Assembly: GCF_035982055.1 (NCBI RefSeq)
Contig: NZ_CP108427.1
Location: 7,129,001 to 7,193,000 of the forward strand
DNA length: 64,000 bases
DNA from: Streptomyces sp. NBC_01288
GTDB taxonomy: Bacteria > Actinomycetota > Actinomycetes > Streptomycetales > Streptomycetaceae
Direction: 5' to 3'
This document shows positions 52,938 to 61,332 of the stretch, piece by piece. Position 1 is the stretch's first letter, and each line of letters begins with the position of its first letter. The position numbers and the translations under genes were made by a program. The notes below the pieces were generated by a model, which searched no databases, had not been told where the DNA came from, and saw nothing but the letters and a program-made list of their open reading frames with translations.

Positions 52938-53849
52938 ATGCAGATCCTCGTCATCGGCGCCACCGGCTACGCCGGCCGCCGTGTCTCGGCCGCCCTCGCC
53001 CGCGCCGGACACACCGTCCTGGGCCTGGCCCGGGACACCTCCGCGCCCGCGGCCCACGCGCTCGCCGCAGACGAAGTCACCCCGGTCGAGGGCGACTTCG
53101 GCAAGCCGGAGACCTGGCGCGATCACCTCGACGGGACCGACGCGGTTGTCCACCTGCTGATGGACATGAGCGACCCGATCGGCGGCGACCAGCGCCTGTT
53201 CGCCGAACTGCTCGCCGCCCAGGAGCGAGACGGCCGCAGCCGTCACCTCGTCTACACCACCGGCATCTCGTCCTACGGCCGCACCGGCCTGCCCCTCATG
53301 GACGAGAACACCCCCGGCAACCCCGAGAGCCCGATCGGCTTCCGGTTCGCGCTGGAACGGGAGTTGGCCGCCTCCGGCCTCGCCCACACCGTGGTCCGCC
53401 CCGGCTTCATGTACGGCGGCCCCGCGACCACGTCCATGACGGCCCAGTGGTTCGCCGCCGCAGAGGCGGGCAACCCCGTCTTCTACGGCGACACCGCCAA
53501 GCGCTGGAGCTGGGTCCACGTCGACGACCTCGCCGACGCCTACGTCCGCATCCTCGACAACCCGGCCGCCGTGGACGGGGAGACCTTCGTCATAGCCGAC
53601 GAGCAGCGCCTCACCGCCCTGGACACGCAGCGCACCGCCGTACGCGCCACGGGCCACACCGGCGAGATAGCCCTGGAGAGCGCGGAGGCGGGCGGCATGA
53701 TGCAACTGGCCGCAGACCAGGACGAGTTGGTCACCAGCGCCAAGGCCCACCGCCTCCTGGGCTGGACCCCGCGCCACACCTCGTTCACGGACGACCCGGC
53801 CCGCCACTACCGCGCGTGGAAGGCGGCTCGGCCCGTCAGTACTCGGTAA
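52938..53849 (+). CDS. NAD(P)-dependent epimerase/dehydratase-type oxidoreductase
   Basis: 303 residues. MQILVIGATGYAGRRVSAAL is the Rossmann loop (GxxGxxG), followed by VEGDFGKPETW, a strand-4 segment with VVHLLMDM, YTTGISSYGR and RPGFMYGG. The YxxxK pair of classical short-chain dehydrogenases is not clearly present (GFRFALERELA takes its place), so binding without catalysis, or an atypical reaction, is possible. WSWVHVDDLADAYV is typical of extended SDRs and NmrA-like proteins. A separate gene 505 bases from the hydrolase, but in the same orientation. Confidence 0.84.
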   Translation: MQILVIGATGYAGRRVSAALARAGHTVLGLARDTSAPAAHALAADEVTPVEGDFGKPETWRDHLDGTDAVVHLLMDMSDPIGGDQRLFAELLAAQERDGRSRHLVYTTGISSYGRTGLPLMDENTPGNPESPIGFRFALERELAASGLAHTVVRPGFMYGGPATTSMTAQWFAAAEAGNPVFYGDTAKRWSWVHVDDLADAYVRILDNPAAVDGETFVIADEQRLTALDTQRTAVRATGHTGEIALESAEAGGMMQLAADQDELVTSAKAHRLLGWTPRHTSFTDDPARHYRAWKAARPVSTR

Positions 53850-53889
53850 TTCGGACAGTGGTTTCCGGCCGGTGGGGGAAGATCACCCG

Positions 53890-54411
53890 ATGGAGCCCTT
53901 CGACCCCCGACGCGCGGAACCCGGCCGCTACCCGCGACTTGAGGCCGCCCTCGCCACGGTCAACCGTGACCTCGCGGCCACCCTGCCCGACCAGCCGCCC
54001 CTCAGGCTGGTGGTCTGGGAGGAGCAGGTCTACGTGGCCGTGTCCGACGGCAGCTGGCACCACAACGGTCTCCAGGAACCGGACGACGACGCCCCCGACG
54101 ACCTCGCCCTCGACCTCGCCCTGGGCGTCGTCGCGGACGCGGCGCAGGAGACGGTGGCCGAGCGGCTCTGGCAGGCGTGGCCGGTGTGTCCGTTCCACAA
54201 GCTCGGTACGCATCTTCGCCCCGAGGGGACGGCGGCCGACTGGGAGGGTTGGAACGACGGCGACAGCGGGCGTCTGGTGTGGTGGTGCCGGGGCGGCACG
54301 GCCGGCGGCGACTGGCATGACCTCGCGCCGGTGGGAGAGCTTGCCGGTGCCCTGCCCGGCAAGCAGCGGCGGGAGATCCGGCGCAGGGAGCGTAAGCGGG
54401 GCCTGGACTGA
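53890..54411 (+). CDS. Conserved-looking hypothetical cytoplasmic protein
   Basis: 173 residues from ATG 53,890 (GTG 53,872 possible). The sequence has LRLVVWEEQVYVAVSDGSWHHN, an acidic stretch, then WPVCPFHKLGTHLRPEG, a CxxH pair found in several Streptomyces proteins of unknown role, and a very basic C-terminal helix (KQRREIRRRERKRGL). No family recognised for certain. It may bind metal at the CPFH site. It stands 41 bases after the epimerase, probably on the same transcript. Confidence 0.7.
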   Translation: MEPFDPRRAEPGRYPRLEAALATVNRDLAATLPDQPPLRLVVWEEQVYVAVSDGSWHHNGLQEPDDDAPDDLALDLALGVVADAAQETVAERLWQAWPVCPFHKLGTHLRPEGTAADWEGWNDGDSGRLVWWCRGGTAGGDWHDLAPVGELAGALPGKQRREIRRRERKRGLD

Positions 54412-54432
54412 CACGGCCGTAGTGCTGCTGCT

Positions 54433-54600
54433 CTATGTCGGGCTGCGGATTCCCAGCGCCGCCAAGCACATCGCGATCGCCGCCTCCACACACTCGGCCG
54501 GGGTGCGCCCCGCCGGTGGGTCGAGGATCGCGCCGTGGACCTGGGCCTCGGCCGCCTGGACCAGGAGCAGGGCGGTCAAGGTCGGGTAGGGGGCGTCCAC
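54433..54600 (-). pseudogene. C-terminal remnant of a TetR-family regulator gene
   Basis: Read leftwards this segment encodes LTALLLVQAAEAQVHGAILD, then GRTPAECVEAAIAMCLAALG and a stop at 54,433. The pattern is the ligand-domain end of a TetR regulator (helices 8-9), with good GC3 on this strand. Upstream of about 54,600 the TetR similarity stops abruptly and the plus-strand hydrolase begins, so the rest of the gene has been lost. Confidence 0.6.
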
Positions 54601-55578
54601 GCCTCCGGCGACCCCCTGCTCGCCTCGCTCTGCTGGGGCGCGGCCCGTTTCCCGTGCCTCGCGACCGACGAACGGCGGGCCGCGCACGAGCACCAGCTCA
54701 CCGCGTACCTCGAAGCCGCGCCCCGCTTCCCGGTCCGTTTCCAGCGCGCGGTACTGAACGTGCCCGAACCCGTCCCCGTGCACTTCTTCCAACGACGGCG
54801 ACGACGGCGACGACGGCAACGACGACAGGCGACCCGCCCGGGCGTGATCGTCCTCCGCGGCGGCGTCGACACCTGGAAAATGGACCTGCACCGGCTGGCC
54901 GTGGCCACCGCCCGCGCCACCGGCCTCCTCGTCGCCGCCGTGGACATGCCCGGCACCGGCGAGTCCACGGTCCCGCTCGCACCCGACGCCGACCGCATCC
55001 TCGTCGGCCTCGTCTCCCGACTCCGGCGCGCCTACGGCCAACCCGTCGGGTTCTACGGCACCAGCTTCGGCGCGCACTGGGCGGCCAAGCTGGCACTCGC
55101 CGGCCACGTGGACGCGGCGGTCGACCTCGGCGGCCCGACCGGTCTGACCGACGAACCCATCGACCTGCTCAACCTCCCGCACGGCATGCCCGGGATCGTC
55201 GGCAACGCCCTCCACCTGGACGAGATGCCGGACCGGTCCGCGATCGCCGACCTGCTCGCCGGTTTCTCCCTGCGCGAGCAGGGGCTCCTCGACAAGGCCG
55301 GTGCCGGTGGCTCGCCGCTGCTGGCGGTCAACGGCGCCGACGACGTCTACGTCCCGCTCGGCGACACCGTAGGACTCGCCGGGCGGCCGGAGACGACCGT
55401 GTGGGTGATCAAGAACGCCAGCCACTGCGCCCCCGAACGGTCGCCCCAGGTCAACCTCGCCCTGTGGGGCTGGCTGGCCGCGCGCCTGGCGCCGCCGGGC
55501 CGCCCGCTGCCACGCCTCGCCGAGGTCGCAGCACGGCAGCCGCTACGGCCGTACATCGACGGGCGCGCCACGGGCTGA
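54535..55578 (+). CDS. FrsA-like alpha/beta hydrolase with replaced N-terminus and poly-Arg insert
   Basis: 347 residues as an open frame. Catalytic residues are in place: GxSxG in FYGTSFGAHW (Ser177), Asp in NGADDVYVP and His in NASHCAPE, matching FrsA/DUF1100 esterases. The N-terminus is abnormal. The first ~20 codons are the antisense of the TetR remnant, and family similarity begins only near residue 22 (GVHASGDPLLASLCWGAARF). A run of eight Arg (near residues 87-94, bases about 54,792-54,830) comes from expansion of a CGACGG microsatellite. It may be translated, but the fold's N-terminal domain is incomplete, so a decaying gene is likely. Confidence 0.6.
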   Translation: MDLGLGRLDQEQGGQGRVGGVHASGDPLLASLCWGAARFPCLATDERRAAHEHQLTAYLEAAPRFPVRFQRAVLNVPEPVPVHFFQRRRRRRRRQRRQATRPGVIVLRGGVDTWKMDLHRLAVATARATGLLVAAVDMPGTGESTVPLAPDADRILVGLVSRLRRAYGQPVGFYGTSFGAHWAAKLALAGHVDAAVDLGGPTGLTDEPIDLLNLPHGMPGIVGNALHLDEMPDRSAIADLLAGFSLREQGLLDKAGAGGSPLLAVNGADDVYVPLGDTVGLAGRPETTVWVIKNASHCAPERSPQVNLALWGWLAARLAPPGRPLPRLAEVAARQPLRPYIDGRATG

Positions 55579-55598
55579 CGGGTGTTCCCCGGGCTGGG

Positions 55599-56612
55599 CT
55601 AGGGAGCGAGCCGGCGTTCCGCCGAGACGGAGTACGCGTGGCGGCGGAAAGCCAGCATTTTGTCGTCGGAGGCTTCGACGCCGGGGGCGAGGCGGGTCGG
55701 GTCGAAGACCTGGTGCTGCCAGTGGTCCTCGCGGGGTGAGCGGGCCGCCACGTGGAGGTGGCCGGCCGGGATCAGCGGGCGGTGTTCCGGCCATGCCTGG
55801 GAGGGGTCGTGGGTCGGGTCGTTCGGCTCGGCGAGCTGGTACACGAGGGTGAAGGTGACGGGCCCGGATTCGAGGCGGGAGTCGAGGTCGCCGATGAGGA
55901 AGTCGGGGGCGAGGGTCGCGGCGTACGCGGGATCGATCTCGACCTCGCCGAGCTGCGGCACGAGCCGGTAGCGGAAGGGGCGCCGTACGCCCGATTCGTC
56001 GACGAGGACGAAGGCGTGCAGGCCGTCGTAGCGCGTGGTGGCGAAACTGGCGGGCGCCTGCTGCCCGGCGAAGGACTTCAACGCCCCCCGGCTTTCCGGG
56101 TGTTGGGCGAGCACGGTCGCGAACTTCCCGGCGGCGGCGAGCTTTCCCTTGGCCCGGTCGGCGAACCCGCCCTCCGTGCCCGCCATGCCCAACGCCTCGA
56201 CGAGCTCGATGAACCCCTCGGGATTGTGGCTGGGGAAGACCCGGAAGTTCGCGGCGACGAGGTCCATCACGGCCTTGGCGTCATCGCTACTGCCGTCCCC
56301 CTCAAGGAACTTGACCGCCATCCCGCGTACGCCCCGTGCCCGGTCGTCGGCGGCGAAGTTGCCGGAGCCGTTCGAGAACCGGATCACTGTGTCGGCTTCG
56401 GAGGTGAGGCAGGCGGCGGTCGTCCACTGCGCGATCCGCCCGGTGGGCACGAACCGTGCGTCGTACACGGCCCCGCGGGCGTGCAGGCGGCGATCGTGCG
56501 GACGCGGATGCGCGGCGGCCTCGATCCGGTCGACGGCCTGGACCGCGGTCATTCCGTCCTCGGTGACCGAGGAGTCCTGGGGTTCCTGGGGTTCCTGCGG
56601 TGACTGTGCCAT
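55599..56612 (-). CDS. Small catalase-related peroxidase
   Basis: 337 residues, much shorter than typical catalases, in the size class of SrpA-type catalase peroxidases. The heme-catalase landmarks are visible: HARGAVYDARFVPTG (distal His), VIRFSNGSGN, VAANFRVFPSHNPEGF, HDPSQAWPEHRPLIPAGHL, and the proximal-Tyr region MLAFRRHAYSVSAERR at the end. No signal peptide. It would remove peroxides using heme. The ATG 56,612 has a neighbouring frameshifted gene upstream on the same strand, with a 58-base gap. Monocistronic by appearance. Confidence 0.87.
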   Translation of the reverse strand: MAQSPQEPQEPQDSSVTEDGMTAVQAVDRIEAAAHPRPHDRRLHARGAVYDARFVPTGRIAQWTTAACLTSEADTVIRFSNGSGNFAADDRARGVRGMAVKFLEGDGSSDDAKAVMDLVAANFRVFPSHNPEGFIELVEALGMAGTEGGFADRAKGKLAAAGKFATVLAQHPESRGALKSFAGQQAPASFATTRYDGLHAFVLVDESGVRRPFRYRLVPQLGEVEIDPAYAATLAPDFLIGDLDSRLESGPVTFTLVYQLAEPNDPTHDPSQAWPEHRPLIPAGHLHVAARSPREDHWQHQVFDPTRLAPGVEASDDKMLAFRRHAYSVSAERRLAP

Positions 56613-56670
56613 GGCCGCATCATCGCACTGGCGAGTGTCGCTTTCCCGGCGGTGGGCCGAACGCGCGGAC

Positions 56671-57226
56671 TTACTGGAGGGACGGGTCTGACGTCGTGCG
56701 TTCGGTCCACAGTTCGTGGTCCACGGGCACCGAGTCCAGCGTCATCCCCGCGAAGATCCCCAGCGCCCCCGAGACCACGCCCAGCAGCAGACCGATTCCG
56801 TGCGGTACGACGTCCAGCAGGAACGGTACGGCGAAGAGGGCGCCGACCGCGGGATCGGTCTCCCACTGGGAGCGGCACCGTCGCGCAGAAAGTGCCCGTA
56901 ATTCTCCTCCGGTGTCTGCCCCCCCAGACCACGTGACCGGAGTCGGAGACGAACGCGGCGGACACCGTGTGCTCCTTGTTCGTACCGGCGATGTCACGCC
57001 ATCGGGTGGGCCAGCACAACCAGCCGCTGTGGTCCGCGAGTTGGGCGGCCGACTGGGAAAGGTGCTTGTCACCTACGGTGCTGCTGTGACCGGCGTTCAT
57101 CGCCTGGAGCCGGACGGTCCGCTCCCCGTCGGTGTCGCCCTCGTGCACACCGCCCGCGGCGGCGTCCTCCTTGAGCAGGCGCTGCTCGCGGCCGAGGTAG
57201 CTCGGCAGCAGGGCGAGATTGCCCAT
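56671..57226 (-). pseudogene. Frameshifted gene for an uncharacterised membrane-associated protein
   Basis: Read from ATG 57,226 the product runs well to GHVVWGG, then the frame must change at a C7 homopolymer (56,919-56,925) to give QTPEENYGHFLRDG, and again within 56,865-56,885 to give QWETDPAVGALFAVPFLLDV to the stop at 56,671. The last part holds a hydrophobic region (DVVPHGIGLLLGVVSGALG). Two shifts mark it as broken, unless both are sequencing errors. It starts 5 bases after the preceding gene, as part of the accessory string from 59,337. No family recognised. Confidence 0.6.
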
Positions 57227-57231
57227 CGAGG

Positions 57232-57558
57232 TCAGGACGGCACTTCGTCTGAGTCAGGGGGTACATCGACTTGGCTGAGGCCGATCATCGCCGTTTCGTA
57301 GTAGGCGGACATCCCTTGGAGCGCACGGTAGAGCGCGTCTCGCGGAGGCACGGGGACGCTCGATTCGCCAACAGAACCGACGGGCTCCACGGAGTAGCCG
57401 ACCCGCTTTGCCTCGCCTGGCTGCGACTGGTCTTTTTCGCTATGCCGCAATGAACCCAGCATCCACCGGGAGAGGAAATCGAAGCGCCCTTCGTCTTCAG
57501 TATGATCTACAGAGTCTTCTCCTGGCTCTCCTTCCGTGGTATCGCTGTTCTCTTCCAT
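57232..57558 (-). CDS. Acidic hypothetical protein
   Basis: 108 residues from ATG 57,558 (AAGGAG eight bases upstream; ATG 57,585 is an alternative with a tight spacing). The N-terminal half is very acidic and Ser/Glu/Asp-rich (EENSDTTEGEPGEDSVDHTE), the rest mixed, ending PPDSDEVPS. No membrane segment, no motif. It lies 63 bases after the large membrane-protein gene and 5 bases before the frameshifted gene, and probably works with them. Confidence 0.65.
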   Translation of the reverse strand: MEENSDTTEGEPGEDSVDHTEDEGRFDFLSRWMLGSLRHSEKDQSQPGEAKRVGYSVEPVGSVGESSVPVPPRDALYRALQGMSAYYETAMIGLSQVDVPPDSDEVPS

Positions 57559-57621
57559 AACATTTGCTCCTTGCTTCACATTCATAGTCCCCCCTTGGTC
57601 TGTGTAAAACGCGTCGCTCGG

Positions 57622-59337
57622 CTACTGTTCCCTTTCGGCAAGGAATTTAAACGTCGCCGTGTGCATCAGCCACTTGTAGATGATCCATGCGGCGTTGATG
57701 AGTGATATGGCCACCAGGACCATCCAGGGAAGGCGACTGACCCCCAGAAAACCGAACCTCCATGTGTCCAGGTGTACGGGAAACGTGACCTTTGAAACAT
57801 TGATCATGTACAAGCCGCTGGCGGTCATTGATACCACTGTGGTGACGAAGAGGGAGACGCGCGCCGTCAGTGTTCCCTCGAAGAGACTATTGGGCTTCGA
57901 GTCGAATCCCAGCCAACTTGCCGCTACTCCGGGGAAAACCAACAAAAAGGCGGGCGCGTCTGTGCCGGGATCGCCCTTGATCGATATGACCAGGCCGATT
58001 GCCCAGACGAGCCAGAAGCAGGTGGCTGCCGCAATGGCTGCCCGGAATGAAGATCCCGGAGGGGTCTCGAAGAAATGGAACGTGAGGGTCGGCGCTTTGT
58101 CTGGATTTTTCGGTTCGGGGAAGAATCGGCCGTAGAAATGAGCATACGGTTGTCCGAGTCGTCGTCGAAATCTGTAATGCGGCGAGGTGGGGGCGTTGTA
58201 TTGGAGTTTGGTGAGATACTCCTCCTTTTCCTCACCCAGTAAAAATTCCTGATGGGCGAGATAAAGCCCTTCCGGGCTCTGTACGCGGACATGGAAACTC
58301 TGGCAGGTGCTTGCATTGTCCAGCGGTACCTTCAGGCTGACCGGTCGTGTGCCGAGGAGGACGCGCAGCAACGCCTTGAAGCGCCTTTTGAGGTCTACTC
58401 CCCGTTCGCCGAATCTGCTCGTGATCTTCTCCGGTACGAGATCGAGCTTGGGGATGGTGGTTTCCTCGTACCGGATGACGAAGCGTCCGTCATGGGGGAG
58501 CGGGACGGACGCGATGAGTGCGTAGTTCTTGGCGAGTTTTTCCACGAGGAGCACGGCCAGATCGCGAGAGGCCGGATTGCGGATCCCTTGCATCTTCAGC
58601 AGCTCCTCACGCCCGCGTACGGCGGCCTCACTTTCGTTGGAGTTGGCAGCCCGTCGGATGTCCGGATTGTTGCGCTCGATGATCGCTGCGAGGGCGAGCC
58701 GCTCAGTCTCGGCTACTTTCTGGCTCAATTTCCCGTCTGTCGCCTGAAGTGCGCCGAGTATGAGAACCCGCAAGACGCCGGCGGAGAGGAGCAGGGATTC
58801 CCGGTAGGAGAGAACTCCGAGATTCTTGCCGGTTCCGTCGGAGACCTTGAGGTTGTCTAGATACTTTCCTTTGCGGGCGAAGACGAACGGTATGAAGACT
58901 CGCTGTTCCTCCGCAGAGTCTTCGCCGGGCGTGGGCAAAAGCTCGGATGGTATTTGAAACTCGACTGTCACCGACCGTTGAAGTGTACGCTTCTGCGGCA
59001 CGTACACCTCATCCACTCTCTGCCTCAACTCGATCGGCTGGGTAACGGCCAGCGTGAAGATCTTGGCCTGAAAGGGGTCGAGGAGGCGGCCTGTCCCCGC
59101 CATCCGCTGGAGGGATTTTGCTCGGCTCTCAGGGACGGACGTGTAGGACTCTCGCGTCACGATCGTCTTCTTGATCTTCTTTACGTGATATCGCTGTCCT
59201 GCTCGGCATAAGGCGACGAAAATCACTCCCGCTGCGACGCTGCGCATTGCTGTCGCTTCCCAGTGTTGATCCAATGTGCCAAGGGGAACAACCGCGGTCA
59301 GAATGAGAAGGAGAAAAGTAAGCGTCAGCGTCTTCAA
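57622..59337 (-). CDS. Uncharacterised polytopic membrane protein with a TTA codon
   Basis: 571 residues. TTG 59,337 is the likely start (a G-rich GGGGGG six bases upstream; no ATG or GTG fits, and a hydrophobic segment begins at once). Two N-terminal helices, a large soluble region (about residues 50-440) with mixed alpha/beta content, and four C-terminal helices (for example WLVWAIGLVISI, LLVFPGVAASWLGF). The codon usage is less GC-rich than in its surroundings. It includes a TTA Leu codon at 58,242-58,240, which would need bldA tRNA in Streptomyces. No family recognised. With the two downstream genes it may form a horizontally acquired system. Confidence 0.72.
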   Translation of the reverse strand: MKTLTLTFLLLILTAVVPLGTLDQHWEATAMRSVAAGVIFVALCRAGQRYHVKKIKKTIVTRESYTSVPESRAKSLQRMAGTGRLLDPFQAKIFTLAVTQPIELRQRVDEVYVPQKRTLQRSVTVEFQIPSELLPTPGEDSAEEQRVFIPFVFARKGKYLDNLKVSDGTGKNLGVLSYRESLLLSAGVLRVLILGALQATDGKLSQKVAETERLALAAIIERNNPDIRRAANSNESEAAVRGREELLKMQGIRNPASRDLAVLLVEKLAKNYALIASVPLPHDGRFVIRYEETTIPKLDLVPEKITSRFGERGVDLKRRFKALLRVLLGTRPVSLKVPLDNASTCQSFHVRVQSPEGLYLAHQEFLLGEEKEEYLTKLQYNAPTSPHYRFRRRLGQPYAHFYGRFFPEPKNPDKAPTLTFHFFETPPGSSFRAAIAAATCFWLVWAIGLVISIKGDPGTDAPAFLLVFPGVAASWLGFDSKPNSLFEGTLTARVSLFVTTVVSMTASGLYMINVSKVTFPVHLDTWRFGFLGVSRLPWMVLVAISLINAAWIIYKWLMHTATFKFLAEREQ

Positions 59338-59460
59338 AACGTCCCCCCGGCAACGTTCAGGTATGGCGAGTGCCTCAGTATGAGGGTAGTCGTAGCGGGC
59401 GCGCCGGTACTTTGCCACCCCTTGGGAGATCACGTCTTGTTTTCTGTGGCTCGTGCCGTT

Positions 59461-59481
59461 AGAGCTCGTAACACGATCTTG
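59461..59481 (+). repeat. Left terminal inverted repeat of the IS5-like unit
   Basis: A 21-base sequence starting AGAGCTCGTAACACGA that is the exact reverse complement of 60,942-60,962. Confidence 0.85.
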
Positions 59482-59501
59482 CGGCTGGGATGATTGCGGG
59501 C

Positions 59502-60256
59502 ATGACACTGGACTGGTCCCGTCTGAAACATGCCTATGGCTCCGCATCCGACTTACCACGGCTTTTTGATGAGATCGGTGATCCCGAGCTGGCTGACGAG
59601 ACGTGGGAGGAGCTGTGGGCTTCTCTCTACCACCAAGGGTCGGTGTACACGGCCAGCTTTGCCGCCCTGCCTGTTCTGACAGACATCGCTGCCGGTCGTA
59701 AACCTGGCGGTCGCCGGCCCTTGGGTTGGCCGGCCGCATCGTCGTCGAGGAGCAACAGCTTCACGAGCCCGGTTACGTCCAGACGCGCTACCCGGCTGCG
59801 ATCAACGAGCTGCACCAGCTGACCTAGAACGTCGTGGGGACAAGGCCCTTCGAAGGCGATGTAGACGACTTTCTGTACTGGCTGGAGCACCTCCTGGCAT
59901 TTGAGGGGGTGACCGTATGGAGGCGCAGTTTGCGCCGTGAGGAGCATCCCGTGGTGTGCCCCTCCTGCGCACTGAGCTTGGAGATCGATCTTTCCTGCAA
60001 GGGGCCAAGCACTCGCCGTCGGGATCCGAACGCGCGCTTTCGGGTTGTTGGCCGTGAGGCACCCATGGTCCACGGGGTCCGCCCGGCGGCCCCCGTGGAC
60101 CTGCCGCCACTGGCGTCTCGGCTGCATGGTGTGGCCGACAAGGCAGGCCAGCCGGCAACCGCAGAGCATCTGACCCACCTGTTTGGCTCCACGACGTGTC
60201 CCGACTGTGCTTCAGACTTCTCGATGCCGGACCAGGTCGCAGCCTTCCAGGCATAG
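59502..60256 (+). pseudogene. Broken passenger gene inside the IS-like unit
   Basis: From ATG 59,502 the product starts MTLDWSRLKHAYGSASDLP and runs to about 59,715, where a frameshift leads into GLAGRIVVEEQQLHEPGYV. A TAG at 59,825 stops this frame; it then continues, from GTG 59,834 if reinitiated, as FEGDVDDFLYWLEHLLAF, HPVVCPSCALSLEID and a last CPDC to 60,256. The whole resembles Streptomyces proteins of about 250 residues that I know only as hypothetical, with a zinc-ribbon-like CxxC pair. Two disabling changes make it a pseudogene. Confidence 0.65.
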
Positions 60257-60279
60257 CAGTCCAGGAGCGCGTAGAAGGA

Positions 60280-60886
60280 TCACGCGTGGGCTTTCTTGAG
60301 TCGTCTCCAGCAGATGAGGCTGGAAGCCAACGAGACGAAGACGCCGTGGAGTTCGGTTCGGCGTGCCCAGCGGACGGCGAGGCGCTTGAACTGGTGGAGC
60401 AGAGTGAAGGTCTGCTCGACGACGTAGTGGAGTTTGCCCAGTCCCTTGATGTTCGGGGCGCCCTTGCGGGAGATGACCAGCAGGATCCGCTGGTGTTTAC
60501 TGCCCGTCTTCCGCCGGTCGACCGGCGACAGCCTCGGGTCGGGGCCCCTCTTTTCGCGGATGCGGGAGCCGTCCATTCACGCGCGGGACCAGTCGAGTTC
60601 GCCGGCCGCGTTGAGTTCGGCGAGCAGGATGCAGTGCAGCTGCTCGAAGACACCGGCCTGCTGCCGGCGATCCAGGCGTCGCCAGCAAGTTCGTCCAGAG
60701 CCGAACCCCAGCTCCGGGGACAGGAGTTGCCAGGCTATGTCGTTGTTGAGCACGTAACAGGATGCCCTGCAGACACACCCGGTCCGCTACCGGCTGTTGG
60801 CCCGGCGTCTTCTCCAGCCAAGGCGGCAGCAGTGGCCCGATCAGTACCCCCAACTCGTCGTCCACGATCCACGGCCGAGTACTCAC
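60280..60886 (-). pseudogene. Remnant of an IS5-family transposase
   Basis: Leftward pieces match the IS5 family: IVDDELGVLIGPLLPPWLEK at the start, then after a frameshift VLNNDIAWQLL and WRRLDRRQQAGVFEQLH. The last large piece has DGSRIREKRGPDPRLSPVDR followed by the usual end LHYVVEQTFTLLHQFKRLAV. A stretch between about 60,440 and 60,455 is missing compared with intact transposases, removing part of the DDE core. The element can no longer move by itself. Confidence 0.8.
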
Positions 60887-60941
60887 ACCCTCCCGAACGG
60901 CCGAATCATCACATCGGTCACGCCGGACCAGGGCACTTGAA

Positions 60942-60962
60942 CAAGATCGTGTTACGAGCTCT
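60942..60962 (-). repeat. Right terminal inverted repeat of the IS5-like unit
   Basis: The exact reverse complement of 59,461-59,481, lying 56 bases before the start of the transposase remnant, as expected for an IS end. Confidence 0.85.
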
Positions 60963-61332
60963 TATCGACCGGGCCATCGCAGGCTTTGCTCGATCTCCTG
61001 AAGCCCTCCGGAGAGGATCCACCGCCACGCCGGGCAGTGTTTCGGCGCCGACGGCACGCGGGCCATCGAAGATTCGCGGCAGCACGAGACTGCCCAGGTG
61101 TGAGTGGCGTGGCCCGCCTCGGCGTCGCCGGTCGGCACCTCAACCGGTACGTCGGTGCCGCACGCCTTCTCAAGCGAGAGTGGCCGGGCCGGATCCTCGA
61201 CATTGATCGGCTCATCGGCCTCACGCATTCCGGACTCCTGGGCACCGCCTTCATCCCGTTTGACTTTGCCTTCTCTTTGCTATTGGCTGCGGGTTCGACC
61301 GACCTTCACGATCATGATCCGGGGGGATCCTC
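60962..61332. other. Gap right of the IS unit, possible gene remnant
   Basis: 371 bases without an intact gene. On the plus strand about 61,105-61,275 shows the strong GC3 bias of coding DNA and reads GVAGRHLNRYVGAARLLKRE and further, but without a start, ribosome-binding site or recognisable family. It is probably the tail of a gene destroyed by rearrangement. Nothing else is visible. Confidence 0.35.

Larger units (their letters stand above)
59462..60961. mobile_element. Decayed IS5-like element enclosing a broken passenger gene
   Basis: Perfect 21-base inverted repeats (59,461-59,481 and 60,942-60,962) bound a 1.5 kb unit. Taking the ends as GAGCTC, the flanks are TTA on both sides, which suits the 3-base TNA target duplication of some IS5 subgroups, though three bases can match by chance. 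A decayed transposase gene (60,280-60,886, leftwards) lies next to the right end. The left 780 bases carry an unrelated broken gene (59,502-60,256), so the element has an abnormal content. Confidence 0.65.

Noticed and set aside
56919..56925. Programmed ribosomal frameshifting at the C7 tract
   Set aside because: A second shift is needed within ~45 bases and no stimulatory hairpin or slippery heptamer on the coding strand is evident, so decay or sequencing error is simpler.
60962..61332. A full gene in the gap right of the IS unit
   Set aside because: Only a short GC3-biased stretch is coding-like; no start, ribosome-binding site or family could be found.
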